Source of the DNA: Durusdinium trenchii | Lineage: Eukaryota; Sar; Dinophyceae; Suessiales; Symbiodiniaceae | Direction of reading: 5' to 3' | Assembly (NCBI GenBank): GCA_963970005.1 | Contig: CAXAMN010029094.1 | Coordinates: 47,376-111,375, forward strand | Length of the DNA: 64,000 nucleotides | Shown: piece by piece, positions 1 through 9,502 of the stretch | Position numbering within the stretch: the stretch's first letter is position 1 | Layout: the number at the start of each line of letters is the position of its first letter | Notes under the pieces: generated by a model | The model's input: only the letters and a program-made list of their open reading frames with translations | What the model was told of the DNA's origin: nothing | Database searches by the model: none | Made by a program: the position numbers and the translations under genes

Positions 1-330
1 TATAGGACTCCCCCCTTGGCCACACATAGATGGCATACGCAGCTCATCTTCCTTAATTTTTGCTATTCAGGACATCAAGGCCAGACTCCAGTCTTATATA
101 GGACTCCCCCCCCCTTGGCCACACCTAGATTGTATACCCAGCTCATGTTCCTTAATTTTTGCTATTCATGACATCAAGGCCAGATTTCTCGAGCTCAGCA
201 ACCTCCAGTCTTATAGAGGACTCCCCCCCCCTTTGGCCACACCTAGATGGCATACGCAGCTCATGTTCTTTAATTCTTGCTATTCAGGACGTCAAGGCCA
301 GATTTCTCGAGCTCAGCAAGCTCCAGTCAC
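1..330. repeat. Three tandem copies of a ~96-115 bp unit
   Basis: Units begin near 1, 97 and 212 with TATAG(A)GGACTCCCCC and continue through TTGGCCACAC, CAGCTCAT and CATCAAGGCCAGA. They differ in C-run length and in a short internal insertion (TTTCTCGAGCTCAGCA) found in copies 2 and 3. The array is cut by the window edge. Confidence 0.85.
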
Positions 331-612
331 CTTCAGGCTGCTGCTGGCTCATGGGCAACACCAGCTGATCTACGTTCAATGGCGGCTCCTAGATCTTGGC
401 TTCAGTTGCGCAGACCTCGGCGCTGTTTCCAAATCCACTATCGGAGCGTGAATGGAGACAGGACCAGCCGCTGTTTCACATGGTGTGAGATCGGACAGCC
501 TGATGAGCAGACCCAGCTTGAGAGAGCTTTGGCTTGGAGCTGGGACCAATATGAAAACGATGCCACCAGTTGATGGCATATGGAGCTTTGCCGGGACCAG
601 TTGCGAAGCTTT

Positions 613-678
613 GTACAGAGGAATTCATTTCAATATCACCAGTACAGAGGAATTCATTTCAATATCACCAGTACAGAG
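613..678. repeat. 29-bp direct tandem duplication
   Basis: A 29-bp unit starting GTACAGAGGAATTCATTTC is repeated exactly at 613-641 and 642-670; a third copy stops after eight bases. It lies just beyond the broken 3' end of the copia-like element. Confidence 0.9.
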
Positions 679-939
679 CAAGTGTATCACCTTGGGAAGA
701 GGAAAGAAAGAGGAAAGAAACCTTGGGTGCACATGTTGTTTCCCAGCTGCTTGCTCCAACCCCCATCACCCCTTTACAAAAAATCCGAAAATGCAGATGA
801 ACGTTGCTGAAACCACCCCGGCTTTTCAGGAACACATAGATGGCATTCTCGAACAACACATAGGTCCCGGTAAGAGTAATGCAACCCTCCATTTCCATCT
901 ACTTGTGTACAGCCAAAAATGCCATCCACTCGTGATCCC

Positions 940-1941
940 CTATACTAAATCTTGAGCTGCTGCCGGCAAATCTGGTCGTAGATCTTGAGGTTCATCAATG
1001 AGACCTGCCAATGCATTGGGAGCTCTGCCAAAGACCAAGTCAGCTGGTGATGAGCCATGAATGTTGCGTAGCCGATTGCGCTGTGTGCATGCTGTCCGAA
1101 TTACTTGCTGCAGATCAACATTGGGCATCTCTTTCTTCATCTTCAGCAACTGTAGACGCCTCACTGCATGCAATCTTTCCACAGTACCCATTTTGAAATG
1201 AGCCTCCTTTGGAATCAACACCAGCTTGATCTTGTATTGGTCCATGACGTCCAGAAACTTCTGGCTCATGTGTGCTCCCGAAGCATCTGTCTTCAATCGA
1301 CCTGGAAAGCCGAAAGGATGGAACCATAACTCCTCCAGCACTTGCAGTTCTGCTTCTTCTGTTTCTCTTGGCAACAATGCGTTCACCTCATACTTCGTGA
1401 ACAAATCAATGACTGCCAGGATGCGAACTTTTTCATCATTCCACTTCATGTGGAAAGTGTCCATCTCGATGATCTCATTGAAGTAGGTGGCTTCTGTCAA
1501 AGTACCTGGATTGGCGCTCTTTTTCAATGCTTCTCCTTGACAGATGTCACACTTGTACTTTCTAGCACATCCCACAACTTCTTCTGGGAATTTGGCATCC
1601 TGCAATGCTTTCACCAATTTGTCATTTCCGGGATGACCCAACTGCTTGTGCAATTTGTTCACGATCTGGAGTGCCTTTTTTCCATGCGTTTTCATCATCT
1701 CCTTGTCTTCTTCGTTGCCTTTTCTTTCTTTCTTCTGCTCTTCTTCAATCTCCATCTCATCGAGCTCGTCGGCCATGAAGATCTTCAAGGTCTCTTGAGC
1801 CTGCCATCTCTTCAACATGTCTTGATGAATGGCGTCTGCTGCCCTTTCTGTGAAGCCACCTTCGTAGTTTTGCATTCTCTTCAAAGCCGTGGATCGCCCC
1901 TCCATTCTCACATGCTCACCATTGTGACATTTGCATTGCAA
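940..1941 (-). CDS. Copia-type integrase fragment, pol part of the element
   Basis: 333 codons. An HHCC zinc module is visible (H98, H103, C131, C134 of this frame), followed by the catalytic D161 (EMDTFH), D219 (KTDASG) and E255 (GTVERLH). The last two are spaced D-x35-E, the spacing of retroviral and copia integrases. A charged linker (residues 60-95, rich in E and K) precedes it. The frame is entered from the upstream gag-protease frame by a one-base backward step near 1945; a TAA sits just upstream in this frame, so the shift point is tightly bounded. The ATG at 1941 is only the first Met of the open frame and is unlikely to be a real start. The reading stops soon after the core (ending AAAQDLV), before any RT. 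Confidence 0.85.
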   Translation of the reverse strand: MQCKCHNGEHVRMEGRSTALKRMQNYEGGFTERAADAIHQDMLKRWQAQETLKIFMADELDEMEIEEEQKKERKGNEEDKEMMKTHGKKALQIVNKLHKQLGHPGNDKLVKALQDAKFPEEVVGCARKYKCDICQGEALKKSANPGTLTEATYFNEIIEMDTFHMKWNDEKVRILAVIDLFTKYEVNALLPRETEEAELQVLEELWFHPFGFPGRLKTDASGAHMSQKFLDVMDQYKIKLVLIPKEAHFKMGTVERLHAVRRLQLLKMKKEMPNVDLQQVIRTACTQRNRLRNIHGSSPADLVFGRAPNALAGLIDEPQDLRPDLPAAAQDLV

Positions 1942-4394
1942 ATGAAGAGCTTATATACGAAGGGACTGCTTGTTCTGATGCGTGTTGGCTTTTTCACTTT
2001 TCCCAACACATTTCCTCCACTGTCTCGGCAGACTAGACCTGTTCGACAGCGATCACACTCGGCATCCATCACCGATCTTTCCTTCAGCTTCTGCATGGTC
2101 TCAGTCTCCCAAGACTTGGCTCCACGAGGATGTTCACAGCTGACTCCAGCATCAATTTCTTTTCCGACCTCAAAGACCTGTGTCACGAAGACGAGATGAG
2201 ACTCTTCCTCCTCACTTCTGTCTTTCATCAGCTTTTCTTTTCCTTCTTCCGTCAATGCATTCAAGTTCTGCATGACGGACCACTTGGTGCAAGGTGGAGC
2301 TAACCACACATGCAAAGGCCGTTCTTTTCTCATCAACTTCAAAAACTCCTTTCTCACATGACTCTTCTTGAAGTCCCATTCTGGCAAAGAAAAATTGGCC
2401 ACACTCACATCTGCATACTTGTTCAGAAGCTTCTGCGACAACTGGCCTTCATCCACGTAGACTTCAAAGAAAGTCATGCACCTGTCGGTCTCCACTGCTT
2501 TCATGGCTTCTTCGATCATGGTGTCATCCTCAATCTCGAACTCCACGAGGGGCAGCTCTCCGGTTGCCTCCGCTTCTGTGGAAGGTTCAATGTACCATGT
2601 ATCATCTTGTACGGGCCACTGCACGACAACATCTTCTGGAATGGCCAACACTTCTTCAACTCCCAATGCTTCTGAGGAAAGCTGCAGGAGGTTCACGATG
2701 TAGTGTCCCTTTTGACCTCTTTCCGGTTGGAACCAATCTGAATCTTTGATCTTCAGACTGCCTTTTGCATAGTCCTGTTGCACCTTCCACTCTTCCAGCG
2801 TAGGTCTTGCCAGAAGGAAAGGAGTCTTTCCTGGAACCACCGATGCAGTCACGCTCAGGTCTTGTCCACGTACCTGTACCGGGAAGGTGATGTCGTAGCT
2901 TGAACGAAGCGTTTCACCTCCTCCGAACTTGAAATCTCTTGAAACCTGCGTGACCTGTACTGGCAAATCTTGTGCATGTTCCAACCATCCTTGCCAAACC
3001 TTTTCTCCAACAATTGTCCTGGTTGCACCTGAATCAACGATCGCTCTACCAGGCAACAAGGAGGAAAAGTAGCACTCATCAACGGTGGCCGTCTCCTCCA
3101 CCATCGAAACTTGTTCCTCTGGAACCTCCTTCACACCACTTGACTGCACACGAAACCTTTTGAATCTGGGGCCATGACTGCTGGTTGAACCTGTCAGGGT
3201 TGACTTCACGTCACTGCTGTTTGCATTTGTGCTTGATGTAGGTCTCCTCAAACCTGACATGGGTCGTCTGTTGTCGAAGGTGCGTCGAAAACCACCTCCT
3301 TTACCTTTTCCTTTTCCCTTGAAGCTTTTGCCCTTTCCTTTTCCTTTTGAGCTTCCTTTTCCATTTCCTTTTCCTTTGCTCTGACTGCGACCATCTGCTT
3401 CAGGACCAATGGCCACAACTGGGTAAAATCCTCGGGAAAGAGCTAATTCTCTCATCCTTCGACGACTGTCCAGGTAGGAAATGTAAGCTTCTTCTGTGGC
3501 ATCCGCTGCTTCTTCAAGATCTTCTGTCCATTCTTCTTCGTCATGCCACTCTTCATAATTCACTTCTTCTTCCCACCAATCGCCTGTGTCTTCTTCACCA
3601 TAGTAACCTTCGTCATCGACAACTTCATAATCATCTTCAAAGTATACCTCTGTTGTCGTTGTTGTCCTCTGAAGGTCCTTTGGATTCGGCTTGTGGTCAC
3701 CGCCAAACATCTTCATCAAAGCTTTGTGAACCTTCTCATAGTCCAAGTCACCACCACACAATGCTTTGACTTGAACGTGTGTCCACTTTGGAACTCCAGC
3801 ACGTGTCAACAAATGCCAGCCGCTGAGAAGGGCTGGTACTTCAACACCAACATCCCTCATGCGCTTCACCAATGTTCGATGCCTGACCAGGTATGAAGTC
3901 ATGTCTTCATTCTTCATCCTTTGGAACTCTGCAAAGAACTCTTCACAACGGGATGGCACTTCAACTTGTTGTTCGTACTGATACAAATTGTCCAAAATCT
4001 CATACACGAATGTAAATGGCGTTGGACTGCGTTCCAATGCTTCGAAAGAAATCTGTTCTGTTGAATCCCAAGCTAAATCTTGCAACCTTGAAATGAGTAA
4101 CAATGCACCCTCAACTGCCGTATCAACACTGCGACGATGGCACTGTCTTTCGAACAACTCAACACGTCGTCGAAAACTTCTGTAGTTCTTCTGGTTCAAA
4201 CCATCTGTCGAAGGGCAAGCTTTAGACAGTCCTGAGTCCAGTCCTCTGAAGCCTCCACCAGTGTCGGGTCTTCCACCATTTGCTCGTTCTCGTGGTTCTT
4301 CTGGGAAATCTTGATCACGAGGTGTTCTGGCGCGTCTGGTCCCTGCGTATCTCCTAGGCGAACTGCGCTCTGCCCCTCCGAAAGCTTGAGACAT
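1908..4394 (-). CDS. Gag-protease polyprotein with methyltransferase-like insert
   Basis: 828 codons from an ATG at 4394. Residues ~60-230 are a helical gag-like region. Residues ~250-305 are strongly acidic, and 338-367 form a KGKG repeat that could bind nucleic acid in place of a zinc knuckle. The aspartic protease signature AIVDSGATRTIV has its DSGA at 454-457. Residues ~639-760 do not belong to a standard copia polyprotein: FFEVYVDEG, then WLAPPCTKWS (PPC at 700-702) and SCEHPRG (EHP ~757-759) resemble the SAM-binding, PPC and ENV/ENP motifs of C5-cytosine methyltransferases. The frame ends at 1908 inside the linker that leads to integrase, so the product depends on the downstream frame. 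Gag and protease calls are firm; the methyltransferase call is an inference from short motifs. Confidence 0.8.
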   Translation of the reverse strand: MSQAFGGAERSSPRRYAGTRRARTPRDQDFPEEPRERANGGRPDTGGGFRGLDSGLSKACPSTDGLNQKNYRSFRRRVELFERQCHRRSVDTAVEGALLLISRLQDLAWDSTEQISFEALERSPTPFTFVYEILDNLYQYEQQVEVPSRCEEFFAEFQRMKNEDMTSYLVRHRTLVKRMRDVGVEVPALLSGWHLLTRAGVPKWTHVQVKALCGGDLDYEKVHKALMKMFGGDHKPNPKDLQRTTTTTEVYFEDDYEVVDDEGYYGEEDTGDWWEEEVNYEEWHDEEEWTEDLEEAADATEEAYISYLDSRRRMRELALSRGFYPVVAIGPEADGRSQSKGKGNGKGSSKGKGKGKSFKGKGKGKGGGFRRTFDNRRPMSGLRRPTSSTNANSSDVKSTLTGSTSSHGPRFKRFRVQSSGVKEVPEEQVSMVEETATVDECYFSSLLPGRAIVDSGATRTIVGEKVWQGWLEHAQDLPVQVTQVSRDFKFGGGETLRSSYDITFPVQVRGQDLSVTASVVPGKTPFLLARPTLEEWKVQQDYAKGSLKIKDSDWFQPERGQKGHYIVNLLQLSSEALGVEEVLAIPEDVVVQWPVQDDTWYIEPSTEAEATGELPLVEFEIEDDTMIEEAMKAVETDRCMTFFEVYVDEGQLSQKLLNKYADVSVANFSLPEWDFKKSHVRKEFLKLMRKERPLHVWLAPPCTKWSVMQNLNALTEEGKEKLMKDRSEEEESHLVFVTQVFEVGKEIDAGVSCEHPRGAKSWETETMQKLKERSVMDAECDRCRTGLVCRDSGGNVLGKVKKPTRIRTSSPFVYKLFICNANVTMVSM

Positions 4395-4960
4395 AGTGTT
4401 GCCTCGCCGAACACGAACAGTGAGATGAGTACCTCAAAACCCTTTCACAAGATCTTCAGGAACTCTTCAAACACAAAGATCACCGTCCGAATACTTTGGG
4501 AGGAGCGTCGCCAGCTCCGCTACCAATATCAACTTGGATGTTCACAAGCCCACGAAGTCTCGGCCAAGTTCTGTCGTCAACGAGTCACCTGTTTTCCATA
4601 TGTCGTAGCACGGGGTGGCGTCAAGGGCCCTGTATTGATCCGAGATATGTCGGTCGGACGAAAATCATTCAAACACATGTATGCGATATGCAGGAATTGA
4701 CAGCAACCACTTTGTTTGGTGTTGGCTAACGTAGTCGACGGCATGCTCTATGTGTTTGTCCAACATCCGTATTCGCTGGTGAACGCGATAGGCCCCCCGC
4801 ATAAAAACGGTATACTTTTGTGATGACACTAAAGTCCGAACAAGATACAGTGACTTGCCACTAAAGTAGTCTGAACAAGATACTGTGACATGACCTCCTA
4901 CTAAAGTTACTAAAGTAGTCCAAGCGAGATGGATCCCCACACAATAGATAGTTTGAGTTT
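4395..4960. other. No gene seen; flank of the copia-like element
   Basis: This stretch lies upstream of the minus-strand gag ATG, where a 5' LTR or leader would be expected. I found neither a repeat matching the other end of the element nor a convincing exon. Short direct repeats around AAAGTAGTCYRA occur at 4860-4922. Confidence 0.4.
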
Positions 4961-4963
4961 AGT

Positions 4964-5042
4964 ATTAAGGGAACATCTACAGGAAAGCCATGGTCGACAA
5001 GGGGGTGATTCAACCAAGGTTTCCTGCAGATGTTCCCTTAAT
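4964..5042. repeat. Hairpin repeat, copy 1 (MITE-like)
   Basis: A ~25-bp left arm (4964-4989) and right arm (5018-5042) are inverted copies with two mismatches, around a 28-nt loop. The right arm (TTTCCTGCAGATGTTCCC) continues into TTAATCAAACCAATTC, which recurs next to the second copy at 8871-8945. Confidence 0.75.
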
Positions 5043-5569
5043 CAAACCAATTCATTGTCCCAACTCATGTGGTGCTGTTCGGTGCCAGGTGAGCTACGCT
5101 GACCTGGTGTTCCCAGACTGCCACGACTTCGTGACGTCAGGCATGCACGCGTCGCGTCGCGACAGGCACCGGTGGGGGGGTGGCAGTTCGGGGGGAGTGA
5201 CGGACAGGTTGGTTGGTGATTGGGAGCATTTGGGAAGGGAGCAGGATTTTCGGCGACCTGCCAGGTGAGTGATTCCGAGTTGAAACAAAGGTGCCGACGT
5301 TGCAGCCTGACCTCGGACCGACCGGTCGGTCTCCGTCGGTCAGTCTGACGCTCTGACGATGTGTCCGACCTCCGTGACTTGCAGTGTATCAGTGGCTCAG
5401 GGGGATGTGCTTGGTGGAGACATGTTCTTTTTTGCATCGTCCCCCAGCTGTTGGCCAATTCTTGCTCCTTTTCTGCGAGGGAGCGAAGCAACGTGGTGTG
5501 ACCCGAGTGCGCTGCGCCCCGTGAGCCCGGTCTGAGGCCCACACCCGGTGCCCATGCTGGTCTCCTCAG

Positions 5570-5682
5570 GCAAGCGGACGAAGCGTGCCGAGTCTCACGT
5601 CGTCCCGCCATTGGATGCGGCAGATGGTTCGTTTCGGAACCCGTTTGGTGCCGACTTGCGCAGTGGCTCATGGGCTTTTTGA
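5570..5682 (+). CDS. Candidate exon, host gene
   Basis: Follows the acceptor GCTGGTCTCCTCAG. With two bases of a split codon first, the frame reads KRTKRAESHVVPPLDAADGS, then FRNPFGADLRSGSWAF, and meets TGA at 5680. It is either a terminal exon or leaves earlier at an internal GT. A second frame is also open. Confidence 0.4.
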
Positions 5683-6027
5683 TGCTTTTTGATGTTTTTT
5701 GGGCCATGTACCAGTCTTCACAACCAAAGGGGTGCCTCGTTTTCCCAAACCAACCAGAACCAAGATGTACACGTCTCGAGTACACGGTCACTCTGACTCT
5801 GAGTTACCAGGAGACCCAAAGGGCCAAAGGGTTTCCAAAAAATCTGACCAAACACTATTCTAGATCTATAGATATGTATAGATATGTCTAGATTGGTTGT
5901 TGTTTGTTTCGGTCCAGGTAAATCCCACAAAACCATCCGGTCATGATTGGTCCGCCGGTGGATCCAACCATCCTTATTGGTTGTCTTTATTAGTCCAACC
6001 CAAAAATAGGGTCTGTGATCTTTGTAG

Positions 6028-6104
6028 ATTCCATTGGAGGCCAATGCATCCACCCAGGCGGTCACTTCATCGAGGCCCCTCGCCCGTTGCACACAGAATG
6101 GCAG
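6028..6104 (+). CDS. Candidate exon with GC donor
   Basis: Bounded by GTGATCTTTGTAG and GGCAG|GCCTGA. Two frames are open: IPLEANASTQAVTSSRPLAR in phase 0, or one containing GGQCIHPGGHFIEAP. The minus strand is also open here, so the coding strand rests on the splice signals. Confidence 0.35.
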
Positions 6105-6417
6105 GCCTGATGCCCGAGAGCCCGGACAGTCCCCAGGCCGCGGCTGGTGAGCAGGGTCAGGTGGTGAGGATCGGGGTGTGAAAAAAGAAGAACGATTTTG
6201 GATGGGTGTTGATTGGCCAAGCAATTGCAACATATTGACAGTCATGATGGGTTGTCATGAGTGACCTTTCTCTGGGCAGACGTTGCGATTGTCCGAACAT
6301 CGCTTGAGTTGAGACGATCTAGCCTCTCTCAGACATGTACTCTGAGACGCGCCGGAAAACATGGTCGTCCTGCGCCAGAACCTTCCGTTTGGCCAGTCTC
6401 CCTCTCCCCTGTTGCAG

Positions 6418-6479
6418 GGTCTGGTGAATGTGGGATGTCTGAGAATTTAAAAGGACTGGTTTATCTTCTTGAAGAATGA
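6418..6479 (+). CDS. Candidate short exon
   Basis: Preceded by a strong pyrimidine tract (CTCCCTCTCCCCTGTTGCAG). The frame with two leading bases reads SGECGMSENLKGLVYLLEE and then TGA. No clear donor, so it may be a 3' terminal exon. Confidence 0.4.
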
Positions 6480-6531
6480 AGGTGGTTGCCACACTTTGGC
6501 AAGTCTGCACACACAGTTGCGCTTGCGACAG

Positions 6532-6603
6532 GTCTGTGAGATGTTAGAGCTTCCTCCGGCGCGAGGCATGGAGACCGTGCGCGTGGGACATGCGAGTGCT
6601 TGA
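6532..6603 (+). CDS. Candidate short exon
   Basis: After the acceptor CGCTTGCGACAG, phase 0 gives VCEMLELPPARGMETVRVGH and a TGA at 6601. It lies only 52 bases after the previous candidate, so the two may be alternatives or parts of one region. Confidence 0.4.
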   Translation, partial: VCEMLELPPARGMETVRVGHASA

Positions 6604-7312
6604 GAGTACTGCGTGGATGCTGGCCCAACCTACAATCCAAGCCAAGCTCAGCAAGCGGTGGAACACATGGACATCGTCATACAAAGGGCATTCTGCCTCA
6701 AAGGAATTCGACCCCTGAACCAATGGATGTTCATAGGTGCTTCTTTTTTTGCCTGTATTTGTGGGTGGAGCACACCACTTATGAGAGACCCAGAATCTCC
6801 TAGATATGTAGTGTTATTAGGGCAACCTTTGGGACGGGACGTGTGTTCATTTGATAAATTTGTTTAGAAGTGTATCTACATGTACCGTATTGTACAGTCA
6901 ATGTACAGTACATGTGTATACATACAGTAAATATTATATATTATATATTTATGATATGTCATGTCAATCTCACTTGATCTACGTACAACAGTTGTCTTTG
7001 TGGTTGGTAGTGACACAACTTTGACTGGAAGTTTGGTGTGTACAGGTGTTTGCCTTAGAACTCCTACAAAACAACGAAGACCTCATTTTGTGCTTGGAAA
7101 GGGTAGGGGCTTTCAATTTTCTCGTGTTCAATCTGGCGGAGTGTGGGAACACTCGTAGTTGTCGGCAACAAAAGATGTGGCAAAGGTTGTCGTTGCTTGT
7201 TGGTTCTTACAGATGACGGGATGGGGCTCAGGTTTCAGGTCACTGAATTGCATCACTTCAGGCCTAAAACTACGTAAATCTGTGTATATCATGTGTTCTT
7301 GTACACCCTCAG

Positions 7313-7423
7313 TATTTGAAGCCATCCCAGACTCCAGTTCTGCGCAAGTCACGCATGGCTCAGTGGGTTCTCGATCCTCCCGAATTCCGTTGGCTAACTG
7401 AACAGGACAATTGGAAACTGAAG
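7313..7423 (+). CDS. Candidate exon, 37 codons
   Basis: Acceptor CTTGTACACCCTCAG and donor CTGAAG|GTGATT enclose 111 nt in phase 0/0. The reading starts YLKPSQTPVLRKSRM and ends FRWLTEQDNWKLK, a mixed, soluble-looking composition. The same frame stays open to 7783. Family not recognised. Confidence 0.5.
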
Positions 7424-7819
7424 GTGATTGTGTTTGCCTTTCAGAGATTCAGAATGCATGTTTCTGACATATTAGAACATCACGTCACATCAATGTTAAC
7501 ATCATGTCACATCAATGTTAACATCAATCAACATCGATCACCTCACCCCACATCATCAACCCCCGGATTGCTGACGTCTGCGGGGCTGAGCAGCGCGAGG
7601 TCGAACGGAAGCCCGACGGCGTGCCATGACACCTCCAAGGCGGCGCTCAAAGAAAATGGCAACAGCTGGAAAGACAGGAAGACAAAAAAAACAGAGAAAC
7701 TGTTGCTGGCAAGATTGCTCAAGTCTGAGATGTGTTATTCAAGTGACCTTCAATGCCGCTTTTGGGTGGTGATTTGGCTGTAGATAGGCTAAACACCAAG
7801 TTGCAGAGTAGATTTCCAG

Positions 7820-7872
7820 GTTCCCCTCTCTGTTGGTGCCACACTCCATGCGCCAGCCTGAACCCCGCGTCG
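7820..7872 (+). CDS. Candidate exon, 17 codons
   Basis: Acceptor GTAGATTTCCAG and the consensus donor GTCG|GTAAGA. One base is carried in and one out, giving FPSLLVPHSMRQPEPRV. The GTAAGA donor is among the best in the window. Confidence 0.5.
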
Positions 7873-8122
7873 GTAAGAGGCCGCGGAGCCTCCTGCCAGT
7901 CTTTAAGGCGAGGCATGAGGCACGGCATGTGCTTGTCGGAAACGCAACCATGCATTGACAATTTGCTAAGGTAAATCGAACAGCTACTCGGTGATCTATC
8001 TTAGCTCAATCCTACAATGCACTTCTTTTGGCTTTTGGCTCCCAACCTAGCAACGGAATCTACCATCCAATGCCACCTGGGTTGCACCTCTTCCCAATGA
8101 TCTCACCATGTTTGGAGTGCAG

Positions 8123-8178
8123 CACTCTCACGCCAGCGATGACAGCAGGATGATCACAGCAGTGACCCAGAGCAGGAG
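8123..8178 (+). CDS. Candidate exon, 18 codons
   Basis: Acceptor TTTGGAGTGCAG, donor GCAGGAG|GTGACC. Phase 0 reads HSHASDDSRMITAVTQSR. The antisense strand reads as a hydrophobic helix plus a stop, but has weaker splice sites. An intron to the next candidate would be only 48 nt, so one of the two boundaries may be wrong. Confidence 0.4.
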
Positions 8179-8226
8179 GTGACCTGGAGCTGGCTGGTGC
8201 TGGGGGCTGCTGGCAGGAAATAACAG

Positions 8227-8297
8227 AGCCGCGGGCACCTGCAGGATGGAACCTGCCTACTCCGTGACATGAGCTATTTTGTGAGGGCGGAGATGAG
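8227..8297 (+). CDS. Candidate exon, 23 codons
   Basis: Starts after AAATAACAG and ends ATGAG|GTAAAG. Phase 0 reads SRGHLQDGTCLLRDMSYFVR and carries two bases (AG) out. These combine with the G opening the next exon to give Arg, so the two exons are phase-compatible. Confidence 0.45.
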
Positions 8298-8392
8298 GTA
8301 AAGCATGTGGCTGACGTTTTGGGTAGTAGTCCCTGGAAATGGATGTGTCCACCCGCCTCTGTGGGGCTTTTCTTCGTGTCGACGTTTTGGAG

Positions 8393-8447
8393 GGCCACAC
8401 CCCTCATGTTCTTGGGCAGTGACACAGAGAAGGGGGCAGACAAGAAG
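8393..8447 (+). CDS. Candidate exon continuing the previous one
   Basis: The acceptor lies in CGACGTTTTGGAG. After the split codon the reading is ATPLMFLGSDTEKGADKK. The end at AAG|GCCGTA uses a GC donor; without splicing the frame continues 13 codons to TGA near 8486. Confidence 0.4.
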
Positions 8448-8604
8448 GCCGTAGTAAAGAGAGCGAGCGCCGTAGGAACTTGGAAGTGACGTGTGTTTGA
8501 GGTAAAGGTGCAACCAAAGGTGCAAAGAAGAAGGCTCTGCGGAGAAGATCAAAAGTGCCTGAAGTGACGCTTCATGTTGCACAGAAAGAGGCTGTAGGTT
8601 GCAG

Positions 8605-8671
8605 GTTGCAGCCAGGCCTACCACGCCTGCGTGCTTGTTTAGTGTCGGACGGAGCGGCGTCCCAAGTCCCG
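8605..8671 (+). CDS. Candidate exon, 22 codons
   Basis: Acceptor GCTGTAGGTTGCAG and donor CCCG|GTATAC. Phase 0 reads VAARPTTPACLFSVGRSGV and carries one G out, which joins GT of the next exon as Gly. Confidence 0.45.
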
Positions 8672-8793
8672 GTATACTTCCCGAGTCCCAGCTGAGGCCG
8701 TGTTCAAAGGCGCCCTGAGTCTTTTGACCTGACTGGATGTGGCCCAAACATCGATTGGTCGAGAAAGAACCAATGTCACTGGCTACCTGCCAG

Positions 8794-8864
8794 GTTCCGC
8801 CGCACGTCAGCCATTGGCGAGAGCTGGAAAAGATCAAGAAGGCCGACCGGCGAGGATTGCAAAG
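8794..8864 (+). CDS. Candidate exon next to a hairpin repeat
   Basis: After TGGCTACCTGCCAG. The phase set by the previous exon reads SAARQPLARAGKDQEGRPAR; another open frame gives VPPHVSHWRELEKIKK. The end is uncertain: TTGCAAAG|GATGCG is a possible GA donor. Just downstream the sequence becomes the hairpin repeat at 8871. Confidence 0.4.
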
Positions 8865-8870
8865 GATGCG

Positions 8871-8929
8871 AAATCCTACAGGAAACCCATAGTTTTGGGG
8901 ATGGAAAACCATGGTTTCCTGTAGATTTT
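8871..8929. repeat. Hairpin repeat, copy 2
   Basis: Left arm AAATCCTACAGGAAACCCAT (8871-8890) is inverted at 8911-8929. The right arm and its continuation (TTTCCTGTAGATTTTCCCTT then AAACCAATTC) match the copy ending at 5042, so the two are homologous elements. Confidence 0.75.
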
Positions 8930-9060
8930 CCCTTAAACCAATTCTGGGAGAAATGTTTGTTTGTTTCTTGTTCTCCTTTGTTTTTGCACAGCATGGGTTC
9001 TTGGGTTCTGTTCAAGCATCAGACACGTGTTTTTCAGTTCAATCCTTCTGCCATTGGCAG

Positions 9061-9117
9061 TAGTGTGAACCTCCTGGAACTCATCATGCTCAGGAGATCG
9101 AACATCTCCATGCCAAG
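9061..9117 (+). CDS. Candidate exon, 18 codons
   Basis: Long pyrimidine-rich acceptor (CAATCCTTCTGCCATTGGCAG) and donor CCAAG|GTCTCT. With one base carried in, the frame is SVNLLELIMLRRSNISMP, carrying AG out. Confidence 0.45.
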
Positions 9118-9276
9118 GTCTCTCGAACTGCACAGGAACCGCGGGAAACTGCCGGATCGGGTGTTTCTTTTCTGAGACTGGGTGACAGTCTCAGTCCCTG
9201 CAACAACCAGACCAAAGGTATCCAAAGGAACACACATGTCATAGAAGACCAGTTGCAGGGCAGTTTAGATGACATG

Positions 9277-9366
9277 TGTATATATATATATATGTATACA
9301 AGTATATTTGTACATACAAGCATATATACTCATTGTGTATAGAACATGTGTATATATATATATATT
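9277..9366. repeat. TA/GTATA-rich microsatellite pair
   Basis: Runs of TATATATATA occur at 9279-9292 and 9350-9364 among GTATACA-like steps. Similar AT microsatellites recur near 6930, 18476, 24945-24985, 25248-25300, 37183 and 59735; all lie outside candidate exons. Confidence 0.8.
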
Positions 9367-9430
9367 TACATATCATGCAACCATATATTTACATTGTTAT
9401 ATTGTAATTATGCATGTAATGCACTTCCAG

Positions 9431-9502
9431 GTGTTTTCGGACCAAGTTCTTTTCCCAGTTCCCATCCCCGGGCAAGCCCGGTGGGAAAAGCCGAACAGGG
9501 AG
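9431..9502 (+). CDS. Candidate exon, 24 codons
   Basis: Acceptor ATGCACTTCCAG, donor GGGAG|GTCCTC, phase 0/0. Reads VFSDQVLFPVPIPGQARWEK then PNRE. Confidence 0.5.

Larger units (their letters stand above)
940..4394 (-). mobile_element. Ty1/copia-like retrotransposon remnant (gag-PR-MTase-like-IN)
   Basis: Two overlapping minus-strand frames encode gag-like, protease, methyltransferase-like and integrase segments in this order. Integrase before reverse transcriptase is the copia arrangement, but coding ends at 940 shortly after the integrase core, so RT and RNase H are absent. I found no long terminal repeats on either side. The frame change near 1940 and the missing RT mark a dead 3'-truncated copy, or one interrupted by the window or an insertion. 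Confidence 0.85.

Noticed and set aside
5042-5791. A 249-codon minus-strand open frame
   Set aside because: Spans a hairpin repeat and overlaps a plus-strand exon with a better acceptor; no recognisable domain.
6028-6104. GGHFIEAP as a beta-hydroxyacid dehydrogenase fragment
   Set aside because: The phrase occurs in that family, but only one short block is visible and the frame is not unique.
8128-8238. Minus-strand terminal exon with a hydrophobic helix (HLLLWVTAVIILLSSLA)
   Set aside because: The plus strand has better-bounded exons at 8123-8178 and 8227-8297 over the same bases; the helix is probably the shadow of those.
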